Shown here piece after piece: positions 21,781 through 33,737 of a stretch of DNA of 64,000 nucleotides. The DNA lies in the NCBI RefSeq assembly GCF_018991925.1, contig NW_024732415.1:1866838-1930837 (forward strand). The letters run 5' to 3'. Origin of the DNA: Homarus americanus. Taxonomy: Eukaryota; Arthropoda; Malacostraca; Decapoda; Nephropidae. The first letter of the stretch is position 1, and every line of letters begins with the position of its first letter. The notes below the pieces were generated by a model. The model saw only the letters and a list, made by a program, of their open reading frames with translations, did not search any database and was not told the DNA's origin. Position numbers and translations under genes: made by a program.

Positions 21781-21845
<65 letters not shown>
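21663..21845. repeat. (CA)n with CGCGCG interruptions
   Basis: A long AC array containing ACGCGCGCGCGCGCAC near 21745 and GCGCGCGC near 21780. Alternating purine-pyrimidine DNA with CG cores is a strong Z-DNA former. Confidence 0.95.
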
Positions 21846-21847
<2 letters not shown>

Positions 21848-22327
21848 TAACGCAAGTCGTCCCCAATACTTTAATGGTCCATCAAGTTGCTCTTTTTGGT
21901 TACTGTGGGTTCCTGTTTCGTTTTCTTGTGGTTCTTACATCATCTCAAGGACCTAACCTAACCAAACCACCAGGTGATCAGAATATTATAGAGTCAAAAT
22001 TATAGTTCTTGTGAATTCCGCGAGACTGAGAGCTTGTGAGAGACCTATGAAGAAGATATACTCGTAGACACAACAGAGAGATACTGTCTTGAGGCCAGGT
22101 GGAGACTGTCTCAAAAGTAATCCCTGAAGACGTTCGTTCCTTAGGTGACTGGCAGTGTTACCCGTCTAAATATTTACTGTCCTGTTTAATCAAATAAGAT
22201 AAAGAAAGATTATTACTTTTTTTATTGGTATGACGAATTTATCTCGTTAAACTTATCCAAGGTTAAGTATTTTACGCTCTTAGTCGATAATTCAGAATAG
22301 TTGTACCTTAATAAATGATGGTGTGTA
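21846..22327. other. Unique sequence, nothing recognised
   Basis: Includes a short CCTAACCTAACC and CAGGTGATCAG segment near 21952-21985, possibly a scrap of the TTAGG-cored MITE family. Confidence 0.4.
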
Positions 22328-22501
22328 TTGCTTTGCCTCAAGGGAACGAGATCTTCGGCCCCAAAGTAAATAACAGTCGCATAGATCTGCAGCTCAACTA
22401 ACTCAACACAGTTAGGATAGCAACTTATGTATTAGGATATTTAATATTAAGGTAATAAAATGGTGGCGAAGGTGTGGCTATTAGGGGAGGATGGAGGCCA
22501 C
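22328..22501 (+). mobile_element. GTA-targeting RLE-type LINE, copy C (short 3' fragment)
   Basis: Matches the last coding bases and 3' UTR of copy E (CTTTGCCTCAAGGGAACGAG, then GGTGGCGAAGGTGTGGC), with an internal deletion in the final coding part. It ends at GGAGGCCAC with no A-tail and passes straight into (GTA)n. The 5' flank is not GTA. Confidence 0.85.
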
Positions 22502-22674
<173 letters not shown>

Positions 22675-22676
<2 letters not shown>

Positions 22677-23180
22677 GATTTTTGATCCCATGGCCGTTTG
22701 TCACCGTAACCTAGCTCTCGATGCTGCACATAGGAGGAACGAGAACGACAAGAGAAGGGCATATGGGGAGAGAATTCAAAATGTCGATCAAGGCAGCTTC
22801 ACTCCGCTAGTGTTCACAACCTCTGGTGGGATGGGCCCAAGCGCAAGATGTTTCTACGCCAGACTCGCGGAGCTGATCTCCGAACAGAAGCAGCAGCCCA
22901 GAAGTTATGTCACAGCCTGGATGAGATGTCGACTGTCCTTCTCTCTCCTTCGGTCGGCTTTGCTCTGCCTCAGGGGAACGAGAGCTTCTGCCCCTACTCC
23001 GACAACTGCTGCAGATATCGACTATGAGGCTACAGTCACTGAATGCCGCATAGATCTGCGGCTCAACTAATTTAACACAGATAGGGTAGTTTCTTATGTA
23101 TTAGGATATTTAATATTAAGGTAAATAAATGGTGGCGAAGGTGTGGCTATTGGGGGAGGCTGGAGGCCACGTTGAAAAAA
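22675..23180 (+). mobile_element. GTA-targeting RLE-type LINE, copy D (5'-truncated, young)
   Basis: Begins at AGGATTTTTGATCCC, equivalent to 41573 in copy E. It encodes the same last 130 or so residues without interruption, to a stop at 23070. Over about 490 bp I count only five or six substitutions against copy E, mostly after the ACTCCG word near the C-terminus and in the 3' UTR. It ends in an A-tail (about 11 A) followed by (GTA)n. Both flanks are GTA in the same polarity. Confidence 0.92.
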
Positions 23181-23202
23181 AAAAAGTAGTAGTAGTAGTA
23201 GT
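23181..23202. repeat. (AGT)n at the 3' end of copy D
   Basis: AAAAAAGTAGTAGTAGTAGT after the A-tail. Confidence 0.9.
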
Positions 23203-23254
23203 AACACCACCTTCCAACCCTGACTAGTCTTCCTTGCCAGCAGTTACACTCTTG

Positions 23255-23317
23255 ACATACATACATACATACATACATACATACATACATACATACATAC
23301 ATACATACATACATACC
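23255..23317. repeat. (CATA)n microsatellite
   Basis: About fifteen ACAT units. Confidence 0.95.
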
Positions 23318-23496
23318 TACACCGTGTATTGTACAATCTACTGGCAACATAACAACCTAACACCTTTTTCTGATCACCAATTTGAGGATAGCCACTAACA
23401 GACGTTGCACATGTCTGATATCAACACGTTACGTTGCAATCCCGTCAGCCTCGTGGGAAACTGTGATCACTTGCAACACGATGACGTATGGTGAAG

Positions 23497-23550
23497 GAGT
23501 CAGTCAGTCAGTCAGTCAGTCAGTCATTCAGTCAGTCAGTCAGTCAGTCG
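23497..23550. repeat. (CAGT)n microsatellite
   Basis: CAGT units with one CATT interruption. Confidence 0.95.
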
Positions 23551-23938
<388 letters not shown>

Positions 23939-23997
23939 CAACACATCCCCATCCCCAGGTATTGTTGTTTATAACGTGTGTATTAAACACCTGATGA

Positions 23998-24698
23998 TCA
24001 ATAACCCTGGTAGTTGAAGCACCTAAAACTATAGACCCTAATGAACGGTGCTTAATAACCCTGGTAGTTGAAGCACCTAAAACTAAGACCTAGTGAACGG
24101 TGCTTAATAACCCTGGTAGTTGAAGCACCTAAAACTAAGACCTAGTGAACGGTGCTTAATAACCCTGGTAGTTGAAGCACCTAAAACTAAGACCTAGTGA
24201 ACGGTGCTTAATAACCCTGGTAGTTGAAGCACCTAAAACTAAGACCTAGTGAACGGTGCTTAATAACCCTGGTAGTTGAAGCACCTAAAACTAAGACCTA
24301 GTGAATGGTGCTTAATAACCCTGGTAGTTGAAGCACCTAAAACTAAGACCTAGTGAACGGTGCTTAATAACCCTGGTAGTTGAAGCACCTAAAACTAAGA
24401 CCTAGTGAACGGTGCTTAATAACCCTGGTAGTTGAAGCACCTAAAACTAAGACCTAGTGAACGGTACTTAATAACCCTGGTAGTTGAAGCACCTAAAACT
24501 AAGACCTGCTTAATAACCGTGGTAGTTGAAGCACCTAAAACTATGCGAATGAATTAAAAGCATCAACCCTGGTAGTTGAAGCACCTAAAACTATGACCTA
24601 ATGAACGGTGCTTAATAACCCTGGTAGTTGAAGCACCTAAAACTATGACCTAATGAACGGTGCTTAATAACCCTGGTAGTTGAAGCACCTAAAACTAA
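23998..24698. repeat. 52-bp minisatellite (CCTGGTAGTTGAAGCACC)
   Basis: About thirteen copies of a 52-bp unit made of AATAACCCTGGTAGTTGAAG, CACCTAAAACTAAGACC and TAGTGAACGGTGCTT. Central units are nearly identical. Outer units differ (TATGACC, TAATGAACGG, one shortened unit near 24505), as expected if homogenisation is strongest in the middle. Confidence 0.96.
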
Positions 24699-24842
24699 GT
24701 AATTAACACAATCTTTACCTGTCAGTTACAAAACAACACCTCACCATCGCCAGTCAGGTAAAGAGAAACATCCAATTACAGGTTTTTAAGTGACAGTCAT
24801 CCAGTTACAGACTGTCCATATAAGTGTCTGTTCCTGTTAACT
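24699..24842. other. Unique spacer
   Basis: Nothing recognised. Confidence 0.35.
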
Positions 24843-25115
24843 GTTGGTTAGGTTAGGTTATGGTTAGGTTAGGTTAGGTTAGGCTAGGTTAGGTTAGGTT
24901 AGGTTAGGTTTAGCTTAGTTTAGTTTGATTAGGTTAGGTTAAGTTAGCGTTAGGTTGATTATTAAAATTTTGGTTGGGTTAGTTTAGGTTAAGTTGGTGT
25001 TAGGGTGGTTAGGTTGGGTTAAGTTAATTTAGGTTAGGTTATGGTAGGTTAGATTAGTATTAGGGTGGTTAACCTTAGGTGAAATAAGCTGGGTGGTTAA
25101 TCTTGAGGTGACCCG
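24843..25115. mobile_element. MITE-like element with TTAGG core
   Basis: A (TTAGG)n core (24846-25055, with degenerate internal copies of GTTAGGGTGGTTA) is followed by the family arm GGGTGGTTAACC, AGGTGAAATAAGCTGGG and TTGAGGTGACCC. The left arm is not obvious. The internal duplication of the GTTAGGGTGG word suggests the arm itself was amplified. Confidence 0.6.
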
Positions 25116-25878
25116 ATACAGTGTTCACGAGAGGTACTGTTGCTGGGCTAATTCACGTTATTCTTACACTGTGTTTTGTGAGCTGTGGCCCATTGTTCTC
25201 CAGTCCTTCTCTCTACCTCCTGTCTCTATTCTTCTTCTCCCTTATTCCATATCTTCCCCGTCTTGCTCTCTCTCCTTCCTCGTTCTCCCCCCATACCTTA
25301 CTATCTCCATCAGTGGGTACCAAACTTTTGTGAGTCATTAGCCCTTTCCTCACCTGGCTGCCTGCATAATGACCCCCCCACCTGACGCCTCATTAACTAC
25401 CTGGATCATCAACTGTGATCATAAGATTGCTGGAACTATATTCACTGTTCATAAATAAGTAGTTCGTTCATTCAGCTCCGGCTTAACATTTACAAACAAC
25501 ATAAACAATAATGATAAGGGAGAGATGCTAAGGTTTACTATACTGCTGCCAGCCGCCCCGTGGAGGATGGTGCCGCTGAGTTACCAGACGACACTACAGC
25601 TTGTTCCAGCTCTTTGTTTTCATGCGGAGGATGATGTTGGTAAAGTCAGACTCACACTAGTACAGTAAGTTGTTGAAGACTCGGTCATAAGTCCCGGCGT
25701 CTGCTTCACAATACCTCACTAAGAAAGTTGTATTACTGTACCTCAATAGAGTAATTTATCCCAAGTTTGGAAACCACTGGATTACGCAATACCTTCTCTC
25801 CCCCGTTTCCCTCTCCCTCTCTCTCTCTCTCTCTTCCTTTACACCATACTTCACCCTCTCTACTCCCCTCCTCCCCAG
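25116..25878. other. Mostly unique sequence, possible intron end
   Basis: A C/T-rich segment occupies 25200-25300. From 25795 to 25876 a long polypyrimidine tract (CTCTCTCTCTCTTCC, CCTCTCTACTCCCCTCC) ends in CCCCAG at 25878, a textbook 3' splice site on the + strand. Confidence 0.4.
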
Positions 25879-26010
25879 CTTCACAATGTGGATGCGTCAT
25901 GGTATGGTCAAATCCACAAGGATGTGTTCAGACTGATCATTAGAGACAATTCCCAGTTGGAGCAGCTCGAGTCAGCCTGGCGTGACCCGCGGCCTTGCAT
26001 CACATACTAA
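25879..26010 (+). CDS. Candidate terminal coding exon, unidentified protein
   Basis: A strong acceptor (long C/T tract then CAG at 25876-25878) is followed by 43 open codons and a TAA at 26008-26010. The peptide starts LHNVDASWYGQIHKDVFR and ends ESAWRDPRPCITY. Its composition is protein-like, with no low complexity. An AATAAA lies at 26101-26106, about 90 bases after the stop, in AT-rich DNA. Acceptor, open frame, stop and poly(A) signal together fit the last exon of a + strand gene. I do not recognise the family and cannot identify the preceding exon. It could be a chance arrangement. Confidence 0.4.
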   Translation, partial: LHNVDASWYGQIHKDVFRLIIRDNSQLEQLESAWRDPRPCITY

Positions 26011-26100
26011 CACCAACGCTTGAACGCATCACACGAACCTTCACTAATTAGAGGTGATATACCGTACACTATATCAATTAAATAGATCAATAACTTCTCC

Positions 26101-26106
26101 AATAAA
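26101..26106 (+). terminator. Candidate poly(A) signal
   Basis: AATAAA in AT-rich sequence downstream of the candidate terminal exon's stop codon. Confidence 0.35.
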
Positions 26107-26284
26107 TAATTAAACATACATTTTTCGTGATTAATTTAGTTATTTTTCTTCTTTTTATTCGTTTATTCTCGTCATGGGAAAGTAATATCGGTAAACTTAC
26201 TCGACAAGAACCAATGGTGTAGCGAACAGTGCGTCTCGTGGCTCAGAGGACTGTGGTGTTGAAGGTCTCAGAGGATGACATGAC

Positions 26285-26975
26285 TCCCTATAGCACACCA
26301 GGTTAAGGTCAAGTGTAGGGCAGGTCAGAGATGTGTAGGTCAGAGAGGTCAGAGATGTGTAGGGCAGGTCAGAGATGTGTAGGTCAGAGAGGTGAGAGAT
26401 GTGTAGGTCAGAGAGGTGAGAGATGTGTAGGTCAGAGAGGGAGAGATGTAGGTCAGAGAGGAGAGATGTGTAGGTCAGAGAGGTGAGAGATGTGTAGGGG
26501 TCAGAGAGGTGAGAGATGTGTAGGTCAGGAGAGGTGAGAGATGTGTAGGCTCAGAGAGGAGAGATGTGTAGGCTGGGAGAGGGGTAGGTCAGGTCAGAGA
26601 GGTGAGAGATGTAGAGGTCAGAGAGGGAGAGATGTGTGTAGGCTGGGAGAGGTGAGAGATGTGTAGGTGTCAGAGAGGTCAGAGATGTGTAGGTCAGAGA
26701 GGTGAGAGAGGTAGGTCAGAGAGGTGAGAGTAGGTGAGAGATGTGTAGGTCAGAGAGGTGAGAGATGTGTAGGTCAGAGAGAGATGTAGGTCAGAGAGAG
26801 GGAGATGTAGGTCAGAGAGGGAGATATGTAGGTCAGAGAGGTGGAGAGATGTGTAGTTCAGAGAGGAGAGATGTGTAGGTCAGTGGAGAGAGATGTGTTG
26901 GTCAGAGGAGGAGAGATGTGTAGGTCAGAGAGAGATGTAGGTCAGAGAGGTGAGAGATGTAGGTCAGGAGAAGAG
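26285..26975. repeat. 24-bp minisatellite (GTGTAGGTCAGAGAGGTGAG)
   Basis: About 28-30 imperfect copies of GAGATGTGTAGGTCAGAGAG with frequent indels. It starts within a GGTCAGAG-rich stretch near 26320. Confidence 0.94.
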
Positions 26976-27054
26976 ATATATGGGTGAGTGAAGGAAAGAT
27001 GAACGATCATAGACGGAAAAAATATATAGAGAGCCTCAGCAGTTAGAAATGTGA

Positions 27055-27057
27055 GGC

Positions 27058-27104
<47 letters not shown>

Positions 27105-27106
27105 CC

Positions 27107-27152
<46 letters not shown>

Positions 27153-27154
27153 CT

Positions 27155-27188
<34 letters not shown>

Positions 27189-27214
27189 ATGTAACAACAA
27201 CAACAACAACAACT

Positions 27215-27251
<37 letters not shown>

Positions 27252-27253
27252 CT

Positions 27254-27290
<37 letters not shown>

Positions 27291-27307
27291 ATGTAACAAC
27301 AACAACT

Positions 27308-27401
<94 letters not shown>

Positions 27402-27402
27402 C
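27055..27402. repeat. (CAA)n array with higher-order structure
   Basis: An array of ACA units with AACTACAAC and CAAATGTAAC interruptions. The ATGTAAC interruption recurs about 104 bp apart (near 27188 and 27292), so the array contains a tandem duplication of a longer block. Cys- or Val-only open frames on the - strand are artefacts. Confidence 0.95.
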
Positions 27403-27484
27403 TAAACCCTTTAAACACATCAGTCATCAAAGCTTCCCTGCCTCACCCACCCCTCAATACACATAACAGATAAGTGTTTCCGTG

Positions 27485-27519
27485 TGTGGTGTGGTGTGTG
27501 GTGTGGTGTGGTGTGGTAA
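27485..27519. repeat. TGTGGTGTGG short array
   Basis: GTGTGGTGTGGTG words. Confidence 0.85.
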
Positions 27520-27619
27520 TTGTTCATTTACCACAACAACAATCACGTAGTAACCCAAGACTCTCCCACACACGGTCACTGTTTATGATTCCGGAGCGGT
27601 AGACACGATGTTAATTACA

Positions 27620-27680
27620 GAGGAGGGGAGGGGGGGGTAGGGGAGGGGAGGGGGGAGAGCAGGGGGGGTGGGGGGGTCTT
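27620..27680. repeat. G-rich tract
   Basis: GGGGAGGGGGGGGTAGGGG and similar runs. There are many G-runs of four or more, so G-quadruplex formation is possible. Confidence 0.8.
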
Positions 27681-29138
<1,458 letters not shown>

Positions 29139-29146
29139 AAGTGGGG

Positions 29147-29166
29147 AGGTGTGTGTGTGTATGTGT

Positions 29167-29249
<83 letters not shown>

Positions 29250-29252
29250 TGT
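29147..29252. repeat. (GT)n with GTGC end
   Basis: A GT array with two ATGT interruptions at the left and a (GTGC)n segment (29231-29252) at the right. The CG steps in the right part favour Z-DNA. Confidence 0.95.
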
Positions 29253-29304
29253 GACGTGGTCAAGAACATGAGGCAGCAAATAACGCAATAATTTCCTTTC
29301 CCCA

Positions 29305-29390
29305 TCTACAGTAGGTGATGGTACACTGTTACCAACTAGGTGACGGTACAATGTTGCCAACTAGGTGATGGTACAATGTTACCAATCCCA
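29305..29390. repeat. Short 30-bp array (AGGTGATGGTACA)
   Basis: Three copies of TAGGTGAYGGTACA followed by TGTTACCAAC. Confidence 0.85.
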
Positions 29391-29410
29391 TAGTTGTCAG
29401 TAATATAGAT

Positions 29411-29416
<6 letters not shown>

Positions 29417-29480
<64 letters not shown>
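29417..29480. repeat. (GA)n microsatellite
   Basis: A pure GA run preceded by GATAGATAGT. Confidence 0.96.
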
Positions 29481-29483
<3 letters not shown>

Positions 29484-29589
29484 AATGACATTACGAGTAT
29501 CATTCCAGAACTCATCACATACCATCAGGTGAGGCCAGGTGATGTTAATAAGCATTTCATGGGTAAGAAACTCCTATTCTTTTTCCTGT

Positions 29590-29770
29590 TTGGAGAAAGT
29601 GGAGGAGGAGAGGGAGAAGGTGGTAGAGAGGGAAGAGAGGGAGTGTGAAAGGTGGAAGAGGAAGGAGAGAGACAGTAAATGGACAGAAGAGGAAAGAGGG
29701 AAGGAGAAGAGGTATTGAGGAGAGTGACGAAGAGAGAGATAGACAGAGGAAGAGAGAGAGAGGGAATAAT
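29590..29770. repeat. Polypurine tract
   Basis: A/G-biased sequence, pairing in composition with the CTC array at 29820-29922. Confidence 0.8.
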
Positions 29771-29819
29771 TCAGCTGTCACTAGCAAATTGGGACAAAAA
29801 TCACTGTCAATTGATGGTT

Positions 29820-29922
29820 TGTCCTCCTCCTCCTCCACCTCCTCCTCCTCCTCCCTCCCCTCCTCTCCTCTCCACCTCCCCTCCTCCTCCTCCTCCTCCT
29901 CCTCCTCCTCCTCCTCTTCCTC
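29820..29922. repeat. (CTC)n array
   Basis: CTCCTCCTC units with CCTCCC interruptions. Confidence 0.93.
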
Positions 29923-29939
29923 CATATCAAACCGCAACA

Positions 29940-30189
29940 ATGTCTGAGTCTAGGATTTAGTCTATGTCTTAATTTATGTCTGTTTTAGTCTAGGCTCTTA
30001 ATCTATGTCTATACCCTAGTCTGTCTCTTGGTCGTCTTGTGGTATAACAATTATGTCTATAGAATGAATCATAATTATATTGTCTATAATATGTCTATAT
30101 GAATCACGTCTATTTCATCTCTTATATAAAAATGTCTATTATTTATAGTATATTATATAAATGATGTCTTTCTATTATGTCTCCTGTCT
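29940..30189. repeat. Degenerate TCTATGTCT repeat leading into the 22-bp array
   Basis: Words such as AGTCTATGTCT, ATGTCTATAG and TTATATAAATGATGTC recur irregularly. They share TTATATAAAT with the next array and may be its decayed edge. Confidence 0.6.
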
Positions 30190-31097
30190 CTGTTATATAA
30201 ATCGTATATTTGTTATATAAATCGTATATTTCTCTTATATAAATCGTATATTTCTCTTATATAAATCGTATATTTCTCTTATATAAATCGTATATTTCTC
30301 TTATATAAATCGTATATTTCTCTTATATAAATCGTATATTTCTCTTATATAAATAGTATATTTCTCTTATATAAATCGTATATTTCTCTTATATAAATAG
30401 TATATTTCTCTTATATAAATCGTATATTTCTGTTATATAAATCGTATATTTCTGTTATATAAATCGTATATTTCTCTTATATAAATCGTATATTTCTCTT
30501 ATATAAATCGTATATTTCTCTTATATAAATCGTATATTTCTCTTATATAAATCGTATATTTCTGTTATATAAATCGTATATTTCTCTTATATAAATCGTA
30601 TATTTCTGTTATATAAATCGTATATTTCTCTTATATAAATCGTATATTTCTCTTATATAAATCGTATATTTCTCTTATATAAATCGTATATTTCTCTTAT
30701 ATAAATCGTATATTTCTCTTATATAAATCGTATATTTCTCTTATATAAATAGTATATTTCTCTTATATAAATCGTATATTTCTCTTATATAAATAGTATA
30801 TTTCTCTTATATAAATAGTATATTTCTCTTATATAAATCGTATATTTCTCTTATATAAATCGTATATTTCTCTTATATAAATCGTATATTTCTCTTATAT
30901 AAATCGTATATTTCTCTTATATAAATCGTATATTTCTCTTATATAAATCGTATATTTCTCTTATATAAATCGTATATTTCTCTTATATAAATCGTATATT
31001 TCTCTTATATAAATAGTATATTTCTCTTATATAAATAGTATATTTCTCTTATATAAATCGTATATTTCTCTTATATAAATCGTATATTTCTGTTCCA
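30190..31097. repeat. 22-bp AT-rich satellite (TTATATAAATCGTATATT)
   Basis: About 40 copies of a 22-bp unit with a TATATAAATCGTATATTTCT core. Units are almost identical and vary mainly at two positions (CTC or CTG before TTATATA; ATCGTA or ATAGTA). Each copy carries a TATATAAA word. The 22-bp period is close to two helical turns, so TATATAAA steps fall on one face of the helix. It is the most homogeneous long array in the window. Confidence 0.97.
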
Positions 31098-31437
31098 TAA
31101 ATCAATGCTTGTTTCATCAGTAAGTAAGCCACGTTTATTTCATATTTTTCCTATATAAAATAAGTTATGTCCATTTCATTTACTATTTTCATATTTCTTT
31201 ATCAAATCTTTCATTATCTCACAAATTATCCTCAAGTCTCATATATAAACTAATTATTACCTTATATATGTTTCTTATCTTTATTCAATTCACTTTATTC
31301 ATTATATTTAATTAGATCAGTTTATTAGTATTTTTAAGAATCTTTATAAATACAATGGTGATGTATTGTGTACCTGTGTGTTGTAGGTTAATGATGTATA
31401 CTGTACGAGGGGAGATTATTCTGTTGGATTGTGATAT
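31098..31437. other. AT-rich unique sequence
   Basis: No gene. It has scattered TATATAAA words (for example TCATATATAAAC near 31240). Confidence 0.4.
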
Positions 31438-31742
31438 TATGAGTGTGGGCGTAGACATAGGTGTGGGCGTGGACATGGGTGTGGGCGTGGACATAGGTGT
31501 GGGCGTGGACATAGGTGTGGGCGTGGACATGGGTGTGGGCGTGGACATAGGTGGGCGTGGACATGGGTGTGGGCGTGGACATAGGTGTGGGCGTGGACAT
31601 GGGTGTGGGCGTGGACATGGGTGTGGGCGTGGACGCTGGGTGTGGGCGTGGACATGGGTGTGGGCGTGGACATAGGTGTGGGCGTGGACATAGGTGTGGG
31701 CGTGGACATAGGTGTGGGCGTGGACATGGGCGTGAGCGTGGA
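31438..31742. repeat. 18-bp minisatellite (GTGGGCGTGGACATAGGT)
   Basis: About seventeen copies alternating ACATAGGT and ACATGGGT. The unit length of 18 gives open frames on both strands that are not genes. Confidence 0.95.
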
Positions 31743-32500
31743 AAGATAACCTTACTCTTACAACACACACACACAATACACGGAAGGCGTTAAACTAGTG
31801 AGGAAGGGATCAGGACCACACAAAGGGAGGCTCCTCCTTCCTCTACCTTGACTGAGGTCATTGAAGCGCAGCTGTTCTTAATGGTGTTTTAAGGACCCCC
31901 TTCTCCCCTCTCTCCCCTTTTCTCACCCCCCTTTCCCACTCCGCATTAGCCTTCACCATTTCATCGCCCCTCTCCCCATTTCTCCCTCCCCTTCTGCCTC
32001 TCTTACACTCCCTTTATCCCCTTCCCACATTTTTTCTCATATTTTCCATCTGATCTCTCTCTCCCCTCCTCCCCTCCCCCTCCCCTCTCCCCTTCCTCTC
32101 CCCCTTCCTCTCATATTGATGACATCAAAGATACTATTAACAGGGGATGGGGAGATAATTATCGTTAGGGGCGAGATGTTATGATCATAAATACGTTAGG
32201 TGAACACTGTATGAATGGTGGAGGAAACCTCCATTATACAGTCTAGAGGTTATACTGTATGTGTCTCCCCGTGACCAACACACCTGGCCACTTATTACGT
32301 AATACCTGAACCCCATCTTCACCTCAGTAACATAAAATAATCCAGGTGTAATTTTCACTTCTATTGTCGTATTTTTTTACCAGGTCATCCAAGAGGGTGT
32401 GTATATTGCTATCAGGGAGCTGGGGACATTTACCAAGACCTAGATGTGATTGGGGACATTGCAAGACCTGGACGTGACTGGGGACATTTACCAAGCCCTG
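31743..32500. other. Unique sequence with a C/T-rich tract
   Basis: A polypyrimidine-rich segment lies at about 31895-32115. From 32400 to 32510 a 40-bp unit (GGGGACATTTACCAAG and ACCTGGACGTGATTG-like) repeats about three times. No gene. Confidence 0.45.
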
Positions 32501-32504
32501 GACG

Positions 32505-32605
32505 GTTAATTCATCGTACTCAAGGTTTTAAGTCATCGTACTCATGGAACTAAGTCATCGTATTCAAGGGTTTAAATCATCGTACTTGAAGGCTATCGTC
32601 CATGT
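32505..32605. repeat. ATCGTACT-type short dispersed repeat, second block
   Basis: Four copies of CATCGTACTCAAGG-like words separated by TTTAAGT or TTTAAAT, resembling the block at 13457-13545. Confidence 0.65.
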
Positions 32606-32694
32606 CATGTGAATGTCTCCTTAACCTCCTTTGACACCAAGAGGTATCGTGGTGGCCTCGCCTTACCGTGATAGACACACACACGTTTGGTCCT

Positions 32695-32915
32695 AACCTC
32701 TCTCCCTCCTCCTCCTCCTCTTCCTCTCACCCTTACCCTCCTCCACCATCCTCCCTGGTCCACCTCCACCCCTACATCCTCTCCACCTTCCACCAACCCT
32801 CCCCTCTCTTCCCCCTCTCCCCTTCACCTCCCCCATCACCCACCCAACCCTCCCCTCTCTCCCCCTCTCCCTTCACCTCCCCCATCACCCCCCCAACCCT
32901 CCCCTCTCTCCCCCT
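32695..32915. repeat. Polypyrimidine / CCTCCACC tract
   Basis: C/T/A-rich sequence with a 47-bp duplication (CCCTCTCCCTTCACCTCCCC recurs). Confidence 0.85.
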
Positions 32916-32986
32916 CGTAACACAAACAGTCACTTGACAAACAGCTTAGAATATAAACACCACTTCCCATCCAACACAACGCATAG

Positions 32987-33095
32987 CCAATCAGAAACCG
33001 GCCCATTAAGCCATTATCGTTGCAGAACCAATCAGAAGACAGTCATTAGGCCAGTCTCCTTGAAGGGTCCAATCAGAAGGCAGTCATTAGACACA
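32987..33095. promoter_or_regulatory. Three CCAATCAGAA boxes at 41-bp spacing (candidate promoter)
   Basis: CCAATCAGAA occurs at 32987, 33028 and 33069, exactly 41 bp apart. The flanking words (GGCAGTCATTAG) are partly repeated too, so it is a three-unit tandem repeat with an NF-Y-type box per unit. No coding exon is recognised downstream. The regulatory role is inferred from the motif only. Confidence 0.35.
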
Positions 33096-33318
33096 ATAAC
33101 TCGTGATTCGTCTGCCATATATTTTGTTTACAAGGGAACGTACTGCAGCCAGCGAAGATTTCCCCAGAACGTGAACCTTCCGAGACACGCACGATCATTT
33201 TTATGGCTCACACCTGGAGACTGACAGGCACTCCTAATTAGTGTGTCAGGTGCCGTGTGTCAGGTGTATACAGAGATATATTGAAATTAAATCACTATAG
33301 GGAGATTATTATTATTAT

Positions 33319-33347
33319 CGTGTGTGTGTGTGTGTGTGTGTGTGTGA
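33319..33347. repeat. (GT)n microsatellite
   Basis: A short GT run. Confidence 0.9.
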
Positions 33348-33592
33348 GACTACCTGGAGGTTTAGATACCCCAGTTTATTTCACCTGATGATTGACCAAC
33401 CTTAATACTACCTGGATGGGGTAGCGTTGGGTTAGGTTAGGTTAGAGTTAGGTTAGGTTAGGTTAGGTTAGGTCAGGTTCGGTTAGAGTTAGGTTAGGTT
33501 AGGTTAGGTTAGGTTAATATTATAGTGCTTAATAATCAGATAAAATAATCTGAGGTGCCTAACATTCTTGATAATCTGACTGTGGAGTGTAA
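33348..33592. mobile_element. MITE-like element with TTAGG core and diverged inverted arms
   Basis: The left arm (ACCTGGAGGTTTAGATACC, CCAGTTTATTTCACCTGATG) and right arm (AATAATCTGAGGTGCC, TAACATTCTTGATAATCTG) are inverted and diverged versions of the same family arm. They flank (TTAGG)n at 33425-33518. The arm arrangement matches the copies at 44.8 and 45.5 kb. Confidence 0.65.
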
Positions 33593-33737
33593 AGTACAGT
33601 GTGTTTACTACCCCGTGAGGAAGGTACAGCAAAACACTATAATTTACAGTGCACCGCCACATTCTACATATGACTGTATTCTTCACCACATCCACTGTAA
33701 CATTACTCTCAAAGTTACAGGATATCTTGTCATAAAC

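Noticed and set aside
24000..24700. CRISPR-like regular repeat
   Set aside because: Repeats are contiguous 52-bp units with no unique spacers, in an animal genome; it is a minisatellite.
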